DNA from: an uncultured Clostridia bacterium
Lineage (GTDB): Bacteria; Bacillota; Clostridia; Oscillospirales; Oscillospiraceae
DNA: 14,022 nt
Assembly (NCBI GenBank): GCA_946539175.1
Contig: CAMNHH010000049.1
Coordinates: 1-14,022, forward strand
Direction of reading: 5' to 3'
Below, one piece after another: positions 1 through 6,746 of the stretch. Position 1 is the stretch's first letter. Every line of letters starts with the position of its first letter. A program made the position numbers and the translations under genes. The notes below the pieces were generated by a model, which saw only the letters and a list, made by a program, of their open reading frames with translations, searched no databases and was not told the origin of the DNA.

Positions 1-1333
1 TTATGGCGGGGTCGATCTGCGCCCGCAGCTCGTAGCAGGGCTCCTCCGTGGGGAAGTCCCCGGCGGAGATCGGGCAGCGATTCCCGCAGACGGGGACCCG
101 GGCGGGCCGGTCGGGCTTCCAATCGGCAAAGCCCGGCTTGCCCAGCGCGCTCCGGAGCCGCGCCAGGACCGCCGTCCGGTCCAGCGTCAGGGTCACGGCA
201 GGGCTCCGGCCTGCCAGCACCGTATAGTCTCCCGCCTCCAGGACCCAGGCGGCCCGCTCCTCGTCATAGGAGGCCCCGTCCCGCAGATCGAAGGGGATGC
301 GGAGACTCTGCCGCTCCCCCGGTGCCAATTCTCTCGTCTTGGCAAAGGCCAGCAGCTTTCTGGGGGGCTGATCCAGCTTCCCCTGGGGCGCGGCCAGCCA
401 CAGCTGCACCGTCTCCCGGCCGGGATAAGCCCCCGTGTTGACGACGCTCACCGTAACGCTGTTCTTGTCCGCCGCCTCGATCCGGCGGTCAAAGTCCGTG
501 TAGCCCAGGCCGAAGCCGAAGGGAAACAGGGCTTCCTTTCCCACCGCGTCAAAATACCGGTAGCCCACGTAGACGCCTTCCCGGTATCTGGTCTCGTTGA
601 GCTCCCCGAAGTCCCCCAGGGAGGAGTAGTCCGCCCAGGCGCTCCAGGTATCGCTCAGCTTGCCGGAGGGGTAGCTTCTGCCCAGCAGCAGATCCGCCAG
701 AACGTTGCCGGTCTGGGCCCCCAGCTGGGACAGCAGCAGGATGTTCCGCACCTCCGTCACCGGGCTCAGATCCACCGGCCCGCCCACGTTCAGCACCAGC
801 ATGAACTTGGCGTAGCGCCGGTTCATCCGCAGAATGTCCCGGATCTCCGCGTCCGTCAGCAGGATATCCCCCTTTACGGGTCGCCTGTCCGCCCCCTCGC
901 CGGAGATTCGGGAGACCACGTAGAGGGCCGCGTAGCCCTCCCCCTCCGCCCGGAAGCTGTACTCCGGCATGGGCATCACGGCCCCCATGCCCTCCATGAT
1001 GGCCAGTCTGTGATTCTGCCTGGCCCGGGCGCGGATCTGCTTGAGGAAGGCCTCGTCGGCGGCCCTCAGCGTCTCGTCCCAGGCGTCCAGCCAGGCCTTC
1101 GTGCTGATCTCAAAGCCCGCCTGCTCCAGCCCCTCCTCGATGGATACCGTGCGCCGGGCGTTGACCTCTCCCGAGCCGGTTCCGCCCCGGACGGTGTGCC
1201 GGGCGCCGGAGCCGTACAGGGCCAGCCTGCAGGGCCCCTTCAGCGGAAAGCTGCCGTCCTTCTTCAGCAGCACCGCGCACTCCGGCGCCAGGCGCCGGAC
1301 CAGTTCCTCGTGTTTTCTCTCATAATCCTGCAT
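1..1333 (-). CDS. GH3 beta-glucosidase-type glycosidase with permuted domain order (partial, N-terminal 444 residues)
   Basis: The frame is open from an ATG at 1333-1331 to the left edge, so the C-terminal part is missing. The visible 444 residues are what is normally the C-terminal part of a GH3 enzyme: a GGTGSGEVN loop (residues 50-58), SRISGEGADR (141-150), an LLGRSYPSGKLSDTW stretch (216-230), the YREGVYVGYRYFD and LFPFGFGLGYTDF segments (250-281), and a fibronectin-III-like domain (about 290-385). In the permuted GH3 enzymes of Ruminococcus albus and Butyrivibrio this module comes first and the TIM barrel with the nucleophilic Asp follows; here that barrel would lie outside the window. 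No signal peptide is seen, so a cytoplasmic enzyme acting on imported oligosaccharides or glycosides is likely. A G-rich Shine-Dalgarno (GGGGGGA) precedes the ATG. Exact substrate cannot be told. Family placement is firm. Confidence 0.9.
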   Translation of the reverse strand, partial: MQDYERKHEELVRRLAPECAVLLKKDGSFPLKGPCRLALYGSGARHTVRGGTGSGEVNARRTVSIEEGLEQAGFEISTKAWLDAWDETLRAADEAFLKQIRARARQNHRLAIMEGMGAVMPMPEYSFRAEGEGYAALYVVSRISGEGADRRPVKGDILLTDAEIRDILRMNRRYAKFMLVLNVGGPVDLSPVTEVRNILLLSQLGAQTGNVLADLLLGRSYPSGKLSDTWSAWADYSSLGDFGELNETRYREGVYVGYRYFDAVGKEALFPFGFGLGYTDFDRRIEAADKNSVTVSVVNTGAYPGRETVQLWLAAPQGKLDQPPRKLLAFAKTRELAPGERQSLRIPFDLRDGASYDEERAAWVLEAGDYTVLAGRSPAVTLTLDRTAVLARLRSALGKPGFADWKPDRPARVPVCGNRCPISAGDFPTEEPCYELRAQIDPAI

Positions 1334-1413
1334 ATTGCGTCCCCCCGATTTCTGTACTGTCCCCATGGATCCGTATTGCCGGCAGGCCTCCGCCGGCACT
1401 CTGTTACAGACAG

Positions 1414-1442
1414 ATTTTATTACAGCCGCGGTTCGCTGTCAA
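1414..1442 (-). promoter_or_regulatory. Sigma-A-type promoter for the GH3 gene
   Basis: On the minus strand a perfect TTGACA (plus 1437-1442) is followed by a 17-nt spacer and TAAAAT (plus 1414-1419). Transcription would start near 1407, giving a leader of about 75 nt before the GH3 ATG at 1333. Confidence 0.8.
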
Positions 1443-1446
1443 GCCT

Positions 1447-1515
1447 CCCGGGGAAAAGAAACCCGGCGGGGGCCGCGCCGGGACAGCCCAACAGTTTTTT
1501 CTGTTTTTCCCCGGG
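1447..1515. repeat. Nested inverted repeats between two divergent promoters
   Basis: An outer pair of exact 11-bp arms (1447-1457 and 1505-1515, CCCGGGGAAAA against its complement) encloses an inner GC-rich 7-bp pair (1462-1468 and 1476-1482, CCCGGCG/CGCCGGG) and an AACAG-T6-CTGTT hairpin (1490-1505). The block is upstream of both divergent promoters, so neither transcript should contain it. It may be a protein-binding site, a barrier between the two promoters, or a relic terminator. Role is inferred only. Confidence 0.55.
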
Positions 1516-1542
1516 CACGGGGGAAATTTACCGGCTTGGCGC

Positions 1543-1571
1543 TTGTTATTTTCGCGGCCGCATGCTACAAT
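1543..1571 (+). promoter_or_regulatory. Sigma-A-type promoter for the deacylase-macrodomain operon
   Basis: TTGTTA (1543-1548), a 17-nt spacer and TACAAT (1566-1571), with a TG one base upstream of the -10 (extended -10, TGCTACAAT). The expected start is near 1578, about 34 nt before the ATG at 1612. This rules out the in-frame upstream start at 1543, which would lie inside the promoter. Confidence 0.78.
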
Positions 1572-1611
1572 ACAAACAGAATCGCACACTTGGAGAACAG
1601 GAGAGAGTTCG

Positions 1612-3210
1612 ATGAAAATACTGCTCAAGAACGCAAAAATATACGACGGCACGGGCCGGGACGGCTTCCCGGGAGAGATCCTGCTGGCGGGTGACCGGAT
1701 CGAGGCCGTAGGCGAGCATCTGGACGCCCGGGCAGACCGCGTGATAGATCTGCGGGGCAAGTCCGTGGCCCCGGGCTTCATCGACGGCCACTCCCACAAC
1801 GACTGGTTCGCCATCCGGAAGGATCCCCTCCCCTACTTCGCCCCCTTCCTGCGGCAGGGCATCACCACCTTTGTAGCGGGCAACTGCGGCATCTCCGAGA
1901 TCGGCTTCGAGCCGGGCTGCAGGCACCTGGACAAGCTGGGGGGCGGTCTCTTCGGCTTCTCGGACACCACCGGGGAATACGGCACCCTGGATGCGCTCTT
2001 CGCCGCCCTGGACGGGAACATGCCCTGCAATCTGGCGGAGCTGGCGGGCCATTGCTCCGCCCGGGCCGCCGCGGGCGGCAACGAGAACCGGAAGCTGACG
2101 TCCGAGGAAGAGGAGGCCATGCTGGCCATCCTGGAAAAGGCCCTCAAGCAGGGGGCTGCGGGCATCTCCCTGGGCCTCATGTACGAGCCGGGCCTCTACG
2201 CCGACCTGGAGGAGCTGAAAAAGGTGGCGGCCCTCTGCGTCAAATACGACCGGCCTCTGACGGTCCACCCCCGGGCGGAGTCCAAGGTCTCCATGGCCTA
2301 TCCCCAGCTCTTCGGCCGCTCCCATCTGCTGCGGGCCTTCGACGAGCTGGCGGAGATCGCCAGGGGCACGAAGCTCAAGCTCCACTACTCCCACGCCATC
2401 TTCGTGGGCCGCAGCTCCCTGAAGGACAAGGACGAGCTGCTGCGGATGATGGAGCAGCTCCGGGCCCAGGGCGTGGATCTGATGTTCGACATCTACAACG
2501 AGTGCCTGGGCGTCTCCGTCATCACCGTGATCCTGCCGGGCTGGTATCAGGGCATGAGCCAGGCTGAGCGGAAGAAGCCCCTGAACCGGCTGAAGCTGGC
2601 GGCCCTGGTGAAGGCCAGCAGTCTGCTGCTGGGCTTCGGCTTCAAGGACATTGTGGTGGCCTACATCGGCCCCGGCTATGCGCGCTACGAGGGCAAGACC
2701 GTCCACCAGATTGCCAAGGAGGAGGGGCTCAGCGACCTGAAGGCCTATCTGAAGCTCTGCGAGCTCAGTCACTTCAAGGGCCGGGTGAACATGGGTCCCT
2801 ACTCCACCCCGGAGATCATTTCGGAATTCGAGCGCAACCCCAACTGCCTCTACATGACCGACGCCTGGGTGGAGGACCACGGGGTCCAGAACCCCGCCAT
2901 CTACGACTGCTACCCCAAGTTCCTGCGGGACGCCCTCCGGGGCACCGGGGACAACCTGCCCAACACCCTGCGCCGCATGACCGGCGCCATTGCGGACCGC
3001 TTCCAGCTCCGGGAGCGGGGCTATCTGCGGCCCGGCTATTACGCGGATCTCACCGTCTTTGACGAAGACGCCCTGCGGAACGGCATCCCGGACCGGGAGC
3101 AGTCCTTCGGCATCGAGAAGGTCTTTCTGAATGGCAGGCTGGTGTTGGACCAGGGAGTCCTGGATGAAGCCGCCCTGAAAACCGCCGGGCGGGCCATCCG
3201 AGTCTCGTAA
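1612..3210 (+). CDS. N-acyl-D-amino-acid deacylase family amidohydrolase
   Basis: A 532-residue amidohydrolase-superfamily enzyme of the D-aminoacylase type, expected to remove the acyl group from N-acyl-D-amino acids in the cytoplasm. Visible signatures: an N-terminal beta-sandwich strand set (1-50), APGFIDGHSHND with the HxH metal ligands (His60, His62), GNCGIS with Cys92 at the metal-bridging Cys position of known D-aminoacylases, TVHPRAES (His219), LHYSHAI (His261), and MTDAW with Asp417 at the catalytic Asp position. The C-terminal YLRPGYYADLTVFD stretch is the usual family ending. Length is normal (480-535). The start at 1612 follows an AGGAGAG site (1599-1605) and lies just downstream of its promoter. 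A 30-nt gap to the macrodomain gene indicates an operon. The usual His-Pro-Arg near the end reads Asn-Pro-Ala here, so substrate preference may differ. Family is firm; substrate is unknown. Confidence 0.9.
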   Translation: MKILLKNAKIYDGTGRDGFPGEILLAGDRIEAVGEHLDARADRVIDLRGKSVAPGFIDGHSHNDWFAIRKDPLPYFAPFLRQGITTFVAGNCGISEIGFEPGCRHLDKLGGGLFGFSDTTGEYGTLDALFAALDGNMPCNLAELAGHCSARAAAGGNENRKLTSEEEEAMLAILEKALKQGAAGISLGLMYEPGLYADLEELKKVAALCVKYDRPLTVHPRAESKVSMAYPQLFGRSHLLRAFDELAEIARGTKLKLHYSHAIFVGRSSLKDKDELLRMMEQLRAQGVDLMFDIYNECLGVSVITVILPGWYQGMSQAERKKPLNRLKLAALVKASSLLLGFGFKDIVVAYIGPGYARYEGKTVHQIAKEEGLSDLKAYLKLCELSHFKGRVNMGPYSTPEIISEFERNPNCLYMTDAWVEDHGVQNPAIYDCYPKFLRDALRGTGDNLPNTLRRMTGAIADRFQLRERGYLRPGYYADLTVFDEDALRNGIPDREQSFGIEKVFLNGRLVLDQGVLDEAALKTAGRAIRVS

Positions 3211-3240
3211 CAGAAGCATCGCCCGAGGGGAGGAAACGCC

Positions 3241-4158
3241 ATGCGCACGATCGAGATCCGAAAAATCAGCATCACGGCCCTGGACACAGACGCCATCGTG
3301 AACGCCGCGAACGAGGGGCTTTGGGCCGGCGGCGGCGTTTGCGGCGCGATTTTCAGGGCGGCGGGCCACCGGCAGCTGCAGGAGGCCTGCAGCAGGATCG
3401 GCCATTGCGACACCGGCTCGGCGGTCATCACCCCCGGCTTCAACCTGAAGGCCAAGTACCTGATCCACGCGGTTGGCCCCAGATGGAGGGACGGGCAGCA
3501 CAAGGAGCCCGAACAGCTCTACGGCGCCTATTCCAAAGCGCTGGAGCTGGCGGCGGTCCACAACTGCCAATCCATCGGCTTCCCGCTGATTTCCGCCGGG
3601 ATTTTCGGATACCCCGTCCCGGAGGCCTGGCGCCAGGCCCTGGCGGCCTGCGGCGACTTCCTCGACCGGCACGGGGATAGGTCGCTTGCCATCGTTTTTG
3701 CGGTTTTGGACGATGAAATTCTGAAAGCGGGCCGCAAGGCCCTGAAGGGAAGCGGCGCGTCCCGCTATCAAATTGCGGAGCGGAACGACTGGAAAACCGT
3801 GGATATGCCCCAGCAGCGGGAGACCTTCCGATTCCAGCGGGCATTTACGCCCAACCAGATGGCGGCGCTGCGCCGGGGCAACGTCCCCCGGGCCATGGAG
3901 GACAAGTGGTTCTGGTTCATGGAGGGCGACAGCCTGTTCGCCCACCGCAGCTGGAGCGGCTTCTGCATTTACCGGATCGATTTCCGGCCGGACGGCAAGC
4001 ATCTGGTCACCGTCAACCGCGACCCGGAGCAGTACGCCTGCACCGACGCGGCGGAGGATCTGCAGAACCTGAACAGGCTGCTGGACCGTTGGACCCGGGA
4101 CGCTTACGATTCTTATGACGCGTGGCTTTCGGAAACCGCCGATTCCCTCAGATCCTGA
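3241..4158 (+). CDS. Macrodomain protein with an unnamed C-terminal domain
   Basis: A 305-residue two-domain protein. Residues 1-168 are a macrodomain of the O-acetyl-ADP-ribose deacetylase/ADP-ribosyl hydrolase type: DAIVNAAN (17-24), the glycine loop AGGGVCGAIFRAAG (29-42), TGSAVITPGF, KYLIHAVGP (72-80), and the phosphate loop SAGIFGYP (118-125). The glycine loop has Cys34 where YmdB/MacroD enzymes carry the catalytic Asp, so activity or chemistry may differ. Residues about 180-298 form a second domain with FRFQRAFTPNQMAALR, MEDKWFWFMEG (219-229), AHRSWSGFCIYRIDF (234-248) and VNRDPEQY. I recall similar stretches as stand-alone small bacterial proteins of unknown function, but I cannot name the family. 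Start is set by GGGGAGG (3227-3233). It is co-transcribed with the deacylase. Both halves are cytoplasmic. Function beyond ADP-ribose binding or hydrolysis is not known. Confidence 0.88.
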   Translation: MRTIEIRKISITALDTDAIVNAANEGLWAGGGVCGAIFRAAGHRQLQEACSRIGHCDTGSAVITPGFNLKAKYLIHAVGPRWRDGQHKEPEQLYGAYSKALELAAVHNCQSIGFPLISAGIFGYPVPEAWRQALAACGDFLDRHGDRSLAIVFAVLDDEILKAGRKALKGSGASRYQIAERNDWKTVDMPQQRETFRFQRAFTPNQMAALRRGNVPRAMEDKWFWFMEGDSLFAHRSWSGFCIYRIDFRPDGKHLVTVNRDPEQYACTDAAEDLQNLNRLLDRWTRDAYDSYDAWLSETADSLRS

Positions 4159-4197
4159 TACCGGCGCGCCTGCTGCGGGGAACGCGTCCGAACCCTC

Positions 4198-4242
4198 AAA
4201 CAGACCGTTTTCGCCTGCGCGCCAGGCGAAAACGGTCTGTTT
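4198..4242. terminator. Bidirectional terminator between convergent operons
   Basis: Two perfectly complementary 20-nt arms (4198-4217 and 4223-4242) flank a 5-nt loop (CGCGC). The arms begin with AAA and end with TTT on both strands. The hairpin is 39 nt after the macrodomain stop and 18 nt after the stop of the anti-sigma gene, so it can serve both strands. There is no long U run beyond the stem. Confidence 0.82.
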
Positions 4243-4260
4243 GGTATCGCTTCGATTGTA

Positions 4261-5664
4261 TTAGTCGTCCGCTTCTGCTTCGTGCCGCAGGATGCTGCCG
4301 CTTACGGCATCGATCACAAAGTCGTGCTCATCGCCCCCCAGCTTGAACTCCAGCTCATAGACCGGACTGCCCGCTTCCCGGCTCAGCTCCTGCTCCAGCT
4401 GCCAAATGCTGCCCCGGTCCGCTCCGACGGAGCGCAGCGCAATTTCCAATGCCCGGTCAGCGGAGATCAAGGATACCTCGGAAGGGGACGAGCCTTCGGG
4501 CGCGGTCGGCGCGGCAATGACAGCATCGTCGTCGTCATCATCATCGATGTCGTCATCATCGTCGATGTCGTCATCATCGTCGATGTCGTCGTCCGTGTCG
4601 TCGTCATCGGCGTCGTCGGCGTCGTCGGGATCGTCGTCATCGTCGAGCTCGTCATCGTCGTCGGGTGTGTCGTTTGTCTCAAGGGCCTCCGCTTCCACCT
4701 TCCGGATCTCTCCGCTTACGGCGTCCACGTCATACTCAAATTCCTTCCCTTGGGCCTCGAACTCCACCTCGTAGACCATGCTTCCCCCCTCGTACTCCAG
4801 CTCTGCCTTCAGCTTTGCGGCTTCGCTCCGGCTGACGCCGGCATGGGCCAGGGCGAGCTCCTCCGCGGCCTCCCGTCCGATATAGGCCTTCTCACTGGAT
4901 TGGCCGGAGGCATGGACCTCCGAGACGGCGTTGTGCTCCAAAAGCAGGGACAGCTCATGGATGGAGAGGGCCGACAGCCCCGCCGCGTCATACCGCGGGT
5001 TGGCGGCGGCCAGGCGTCCGATCAGCAGGGCCTTGCCCGGGGATATTCCGTTCTCCTCCGCGGCCTCCGACGCCCCGCCGGGCTCCAGGATCTGACTGAG
5101 GATGGAGCAGTCAAAGCCGCTGCTTTGCAGGTAGTCTCTGGCGTCCGCGCTCAGGCTGTCCCGCAGCCGCAGGCTGCGGCCCTCGTCGGCGCTGTCCACC
5201 GTGATCAGCACGGAATTGGCCAGGTCGCTGAGATAGCCCTGCCGCAGCATGGCGCCCACGATGGCGTTCACCGCAAGCTTCACGTCGGTCCCGGCCAGAT
5301 CCATTCCCTCCAGGATCTTCGTTCCGTCCTCGTTCCTTGCTTCCGCGGAAACCACCCGGTCTCCCTGGTCCAGCAGGAGGGCGATGCTTGGATTCACGTC
5401 GATCATAACACAGGCCGTGGGGTCCGGGTTCTGCGCAAGAATCTGCTTTGCCCCGAAGCCGAGCCCCAGCACCAGCAGCAGGGCGGCGGCCAGGGCCCCG
5501 AAGGACGCCCAGGGCGTCTTTCTCTTTTCAGGCTTTCTTTCCGGATTCATCGGGTTCTCTCCTTTTTTCCTTTCGCTTACCTCGGCAAGGAGCGCGGATT
5601 TGAGATTCGGCGTCACCGCCCGGAACGCCGCCGCGATCCTCTGCTCCGTGGAATCGTTCTTCAT
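4261..5664 (-). CDS. RsgI-like membrane anti-sigma protein with two PepSY domains and an Asp-rich linker
   Basis: A 467-residue protein expected to hold its partner sigma factor at the membrane. Order: cytoplasmic N-terminus (1-52, basic near the membrane), one transmembrane helix (about 53-75), an RsgI-type extracellular segment with VMIDVNPSIALLLD (86-99), PepSY 1 (about 261-325), an acidic linker (about 334-380, nearly all Asp, with IDDDDD repeats), and PepSY 2 (about 398-463). Both PepSY copies share YE(V/L)EF...DAVSG. In Clostridium thermocellum RsgI proteins the Asn-Pro bond of this motif is cut autocatalytically during signalling; here it would be Asn91-Pro92. Start: the ATG overlaps the sigma stop as ATGA, showing translational coupling; a longer in-frame extension would lie inside the sigma gene. 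No carbohydrate-binding module is seen, so the ligand is not a polysaccharide by obvious homology. Class is firm, signal unknown. Confidence 0.87.
   Translation of the reverse strand: MKNDSTEQRIAAAFRAVTPNLKSALLAEVSERKKGENPMNPERKPEKRKTPWASFGALAAALLLVLGLGFGAKQILAQNPDPTACVMIDVNPSIALLLDQGDRVVSAEARNEDGTKILEGMDLAGTDVKLAVNAIVGAMLRQGYLSDLANSVLITVDSADEGRSLRLRDSLSADARDYLQSSGFDCSILSQILEPGGASEAAEENGISPGKALLIGRLAAANPRYDAAGLSALSIHELSLLLEHNAVSEVHASGQSSEKAYIGREAAEELALAHAGVSRSEAAKLKAELEYEGGSMVYEVEFEAQGKEFEYDVDAVSGEIRKVEAEALETNDTPDDDDELDDDDDPDDADDADDDDTDDDIDDDDDIDDDDDIDDDDDDDAVIAAPTAPEGSSPSEVSLISADRALEIALRSVGADRGSIWQLEQELSREAGSPVYELEFKLGGDEHDFVIDAVSGSILRHEAEADD
4525..4662 (-). repeat. GAY trinucleotide tract encoding poly-Asp, with an 18-bp tandem repeat
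   Basis: About 46 codons, nearly all GAC or GAT, encode the acidic linker between the two PepSY domains. Within it an 18-bp unit is repeated exactly (plus 4546-4563 and 4564-4581) and a third, diverged copy follows (4582-4599), giving the IDDDDD protein repeat. Such a tract can expand or contract by slippage in whole codons without breaking the frame. Confidence 0.9.
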
Positions 5665-6230
5665 TGGGCTTCCTTCCTTTCCGCAATTGCGTTTCTGAGT
5701 TTTTTCATGGCTCTGGCATACTTGGACAGGACGGTCGCAAGGGGGAGCTTCAGAAAAGCGGCAATCTCCCTGTGCTTCCAGCCCGCCAGGGCGTGCAGCA
5801 CAACGATCCGCTGTTCCTCCTCCCGGAGGGCCTGCAGCCACTCCGCCACCTGGAGATTGTCCGGCACGTCCTCGACCCGCAGCAGCTGCTCCCAGGCCTC
5901 CTGGGAGAGCTCTGTCTGCCTGTCCCGCTCCCTCAGACGGTCGAGACAGAGGTTCCTGGCGATGGTCATCAGGTAGGCCATGGGCTTACCCCGGGAACGG
6001 TAGCTTCCCGCCGCCGAATACAGCCGCAGATAGCAGTCGTGCAGAACGTCCTCCGCGTCGAAGGAATGCTTCAGCAGGGTCAGCGCATAGGCGTAAACCG
6101 CACTGCTGGTCATGTCGTAAATGGGCCCCATGGCCGCGGTCTCTCCCTGCGCCAAGCGCGCAATCAACGCTTCAAGCCTCGCGTCGGAGGGATCCGTCTC
6201 CCGCGGGGCCGCCGTATGGATCGTTTGCAT
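5661..6230 (-). CDS. ECF-type sigma-70 family RNA polymerase sigma factor
   Basis: A 189-residue sigma factor with region 2 at about 18-101 (LIARLAQGETAAMGPIYD, then FDAEDVLHDCYLRLY and GKPMAYLMTIARNLCLDRLR, the core-binding and -10 reading parts) and region 4 at about 136-183 (LREEEQRIVVLHALAGWKHREIAAFL, a helix-turn-helix for the -35). No region 1 or 3 is present and the length is typical for ECF factors. It is not the longer SigI type, although its partner is RsgI-like. The ATG at 6230 is chosen because GGGAGAT (6237-6243) sits 6 nt upstream; an in-frame GTG at 6248 has no ribosome site. It shares an ATGA overlap with the downstream anti-sigma gene, so the pair is made in matched amounts. 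Autoregulation is usual for such pairs but I could not define an ECF promoter upstream. Confidence 0.92.
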   Translation of the reverse strand: MQTIHTAAPRETDPSDARLEALIARLAQGETAAMGPIYDMTSSAVYAYALTLLKHSFDAEDVLHDCYLRLYSAAGSYRSRGKPMAYLMTIARNLCLDRLRERDRQTELSQEAWEQLLRVEDVPDNLQVAEWLQALREEEQRIVVLHALAGWKHREIAAFLKLPLATVLSKYARAMKKLRNAIAERKEAQ

Positions 6231-6243
6231 GCTTTCATCTCCC

Positions 6244-6291
6244 TTCACCCATATAACGTCGGACGCGGCGCTTTTATTGCGTCCGGGTGAA
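6244..6291. repeat. Interrupted inverted repeat upstream of the sigma gene
   Basis: Outer arms TTCACCC (6244-6250) and GGGTGAA (6285-6291) and inner arms GGACGC (6261-6266) and GCGTCC (6279-6284) are complementary, with a 10-nt bulge on one side and a 12-nt loop. It lies 14 nt and more upstream of the sigma start. It could be an operator or a leader hairpin. No convincing promoter hexamers could be assigned around it. Confidence 0.4.
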
Positions 6292-6365
6292 AAAATTGCG
6301 GAAATTTCTGAACAGAACGAAAATGGCCGCTTACGCGCATCCTGTTCGCGGGCCGAAGCCGAAGG

Positions 6366-6406
6366 AAAGCAAGGCTCCCGTCGGGGCGCGGCGGGAGCTT
6401 TGCTTT
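6366..6406 (-). terminator. Hairpin terminator downstream of the GH4 remnant
   Basis: Arms 6366-6380 and 6392-6406 pair over 15 positions with one G-U type mismatch around an 11-nt loop. On the minus strand the stem ends in GCTTT followed by CCTT. It sits 20 nt after the GH4 remnant stop and before the sigma gene, so it likely ends transcription from the reductase operon. The rest of the 6250-6425 gap shows nothing I can name. Confidence 0.65.
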
Positions 6407-6425
6407 GGCGGGTCCAATCAATTTT

Positions 6426-6746
6426 TCAGCGCCGCCAGTCCTCCGGCAGGAAGCGGGCCGTGGCGGCGATCATGTCTGCGGCCAGAGCCTCCAGGGCCGC
6501 TCTGTCCCGGCACTTGGCCCGGGTGTTGGGGTCGTGGAGGAAGTCCTCCGTCACCGGGGCGGGGTCGTGGTCCAGGGCCGCCCGCAGGGTCCGGGCCTGG
6601 TTCTCCACGTGGGGCAGGGTCAGCTCCAGGATCTCCGGCGTCAGCGCCCCCGCCAGCAGCGGCGTGATCCGGTCCCGGGCGAAGACCGCGTTGGTCTCCA
6701 CCACGGTCCCCAGGGGCAGATTGGAGATCTGCCCGGCGTTGGGCAG
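6426..6746 (-). pseudogene. C-terminal remnant of a GH4 glycosidase
   Basis: About 106 codons match the end of a glycoside hydrolase family 4 enzyme (NAD- and metal-dependent alpha-glucosidase/alpha-galactosidase/6-phospho-glucosidase group). The readable motifs are LPNAGQISNLPLGTVVETNA followed by VFARDRITPLLAGALTPEIL, then a helical tail ending PEDWRR. Intact GH4 enzymes are about 430-480 residues and have an N-terminal Rossmann fold; that fold, the NAD site and the metal-binding Cys/His are all absent. Upstream sequence at once turns into an RpiR-type helix-turn-helix in a different frame, so the 5' three quarters of the gene have been deleted. An open frame reaches upstream to 6899, but its first ~50 residues are an out-of-frame reading of the regulator. 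The product is surely not an active glycosidase. GH4 assignment is good, the exact activity is not recoverable. Confidence 0.75.

Noticed and set aside
1546..4002. An 818-codon open frame antisense to the deacylase and macrodomain genes
   Set aside because: It is the mirror of two clear genes in GC-rich DNA, spans their intergenic gap, has no family motifs and no ribosome site.
4546..4599. A CRISPR-like repeat array
   Set aside because: The repeat is 18 bp, contiguous without spacers, and codes for poly-Asp in frame.
4406..4774. A poly-Ser protein on the plus strand
   Set aside because: It is the complement of the GAY tract in the anti-sigma gene; no start signal or homologous domain.
6231..6248. 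A GTG start six codons upstream for the sigma factor
   Set aside because: No ribosome site precedes it, whereas the ATG at 6230 has one 6 nt upstream.
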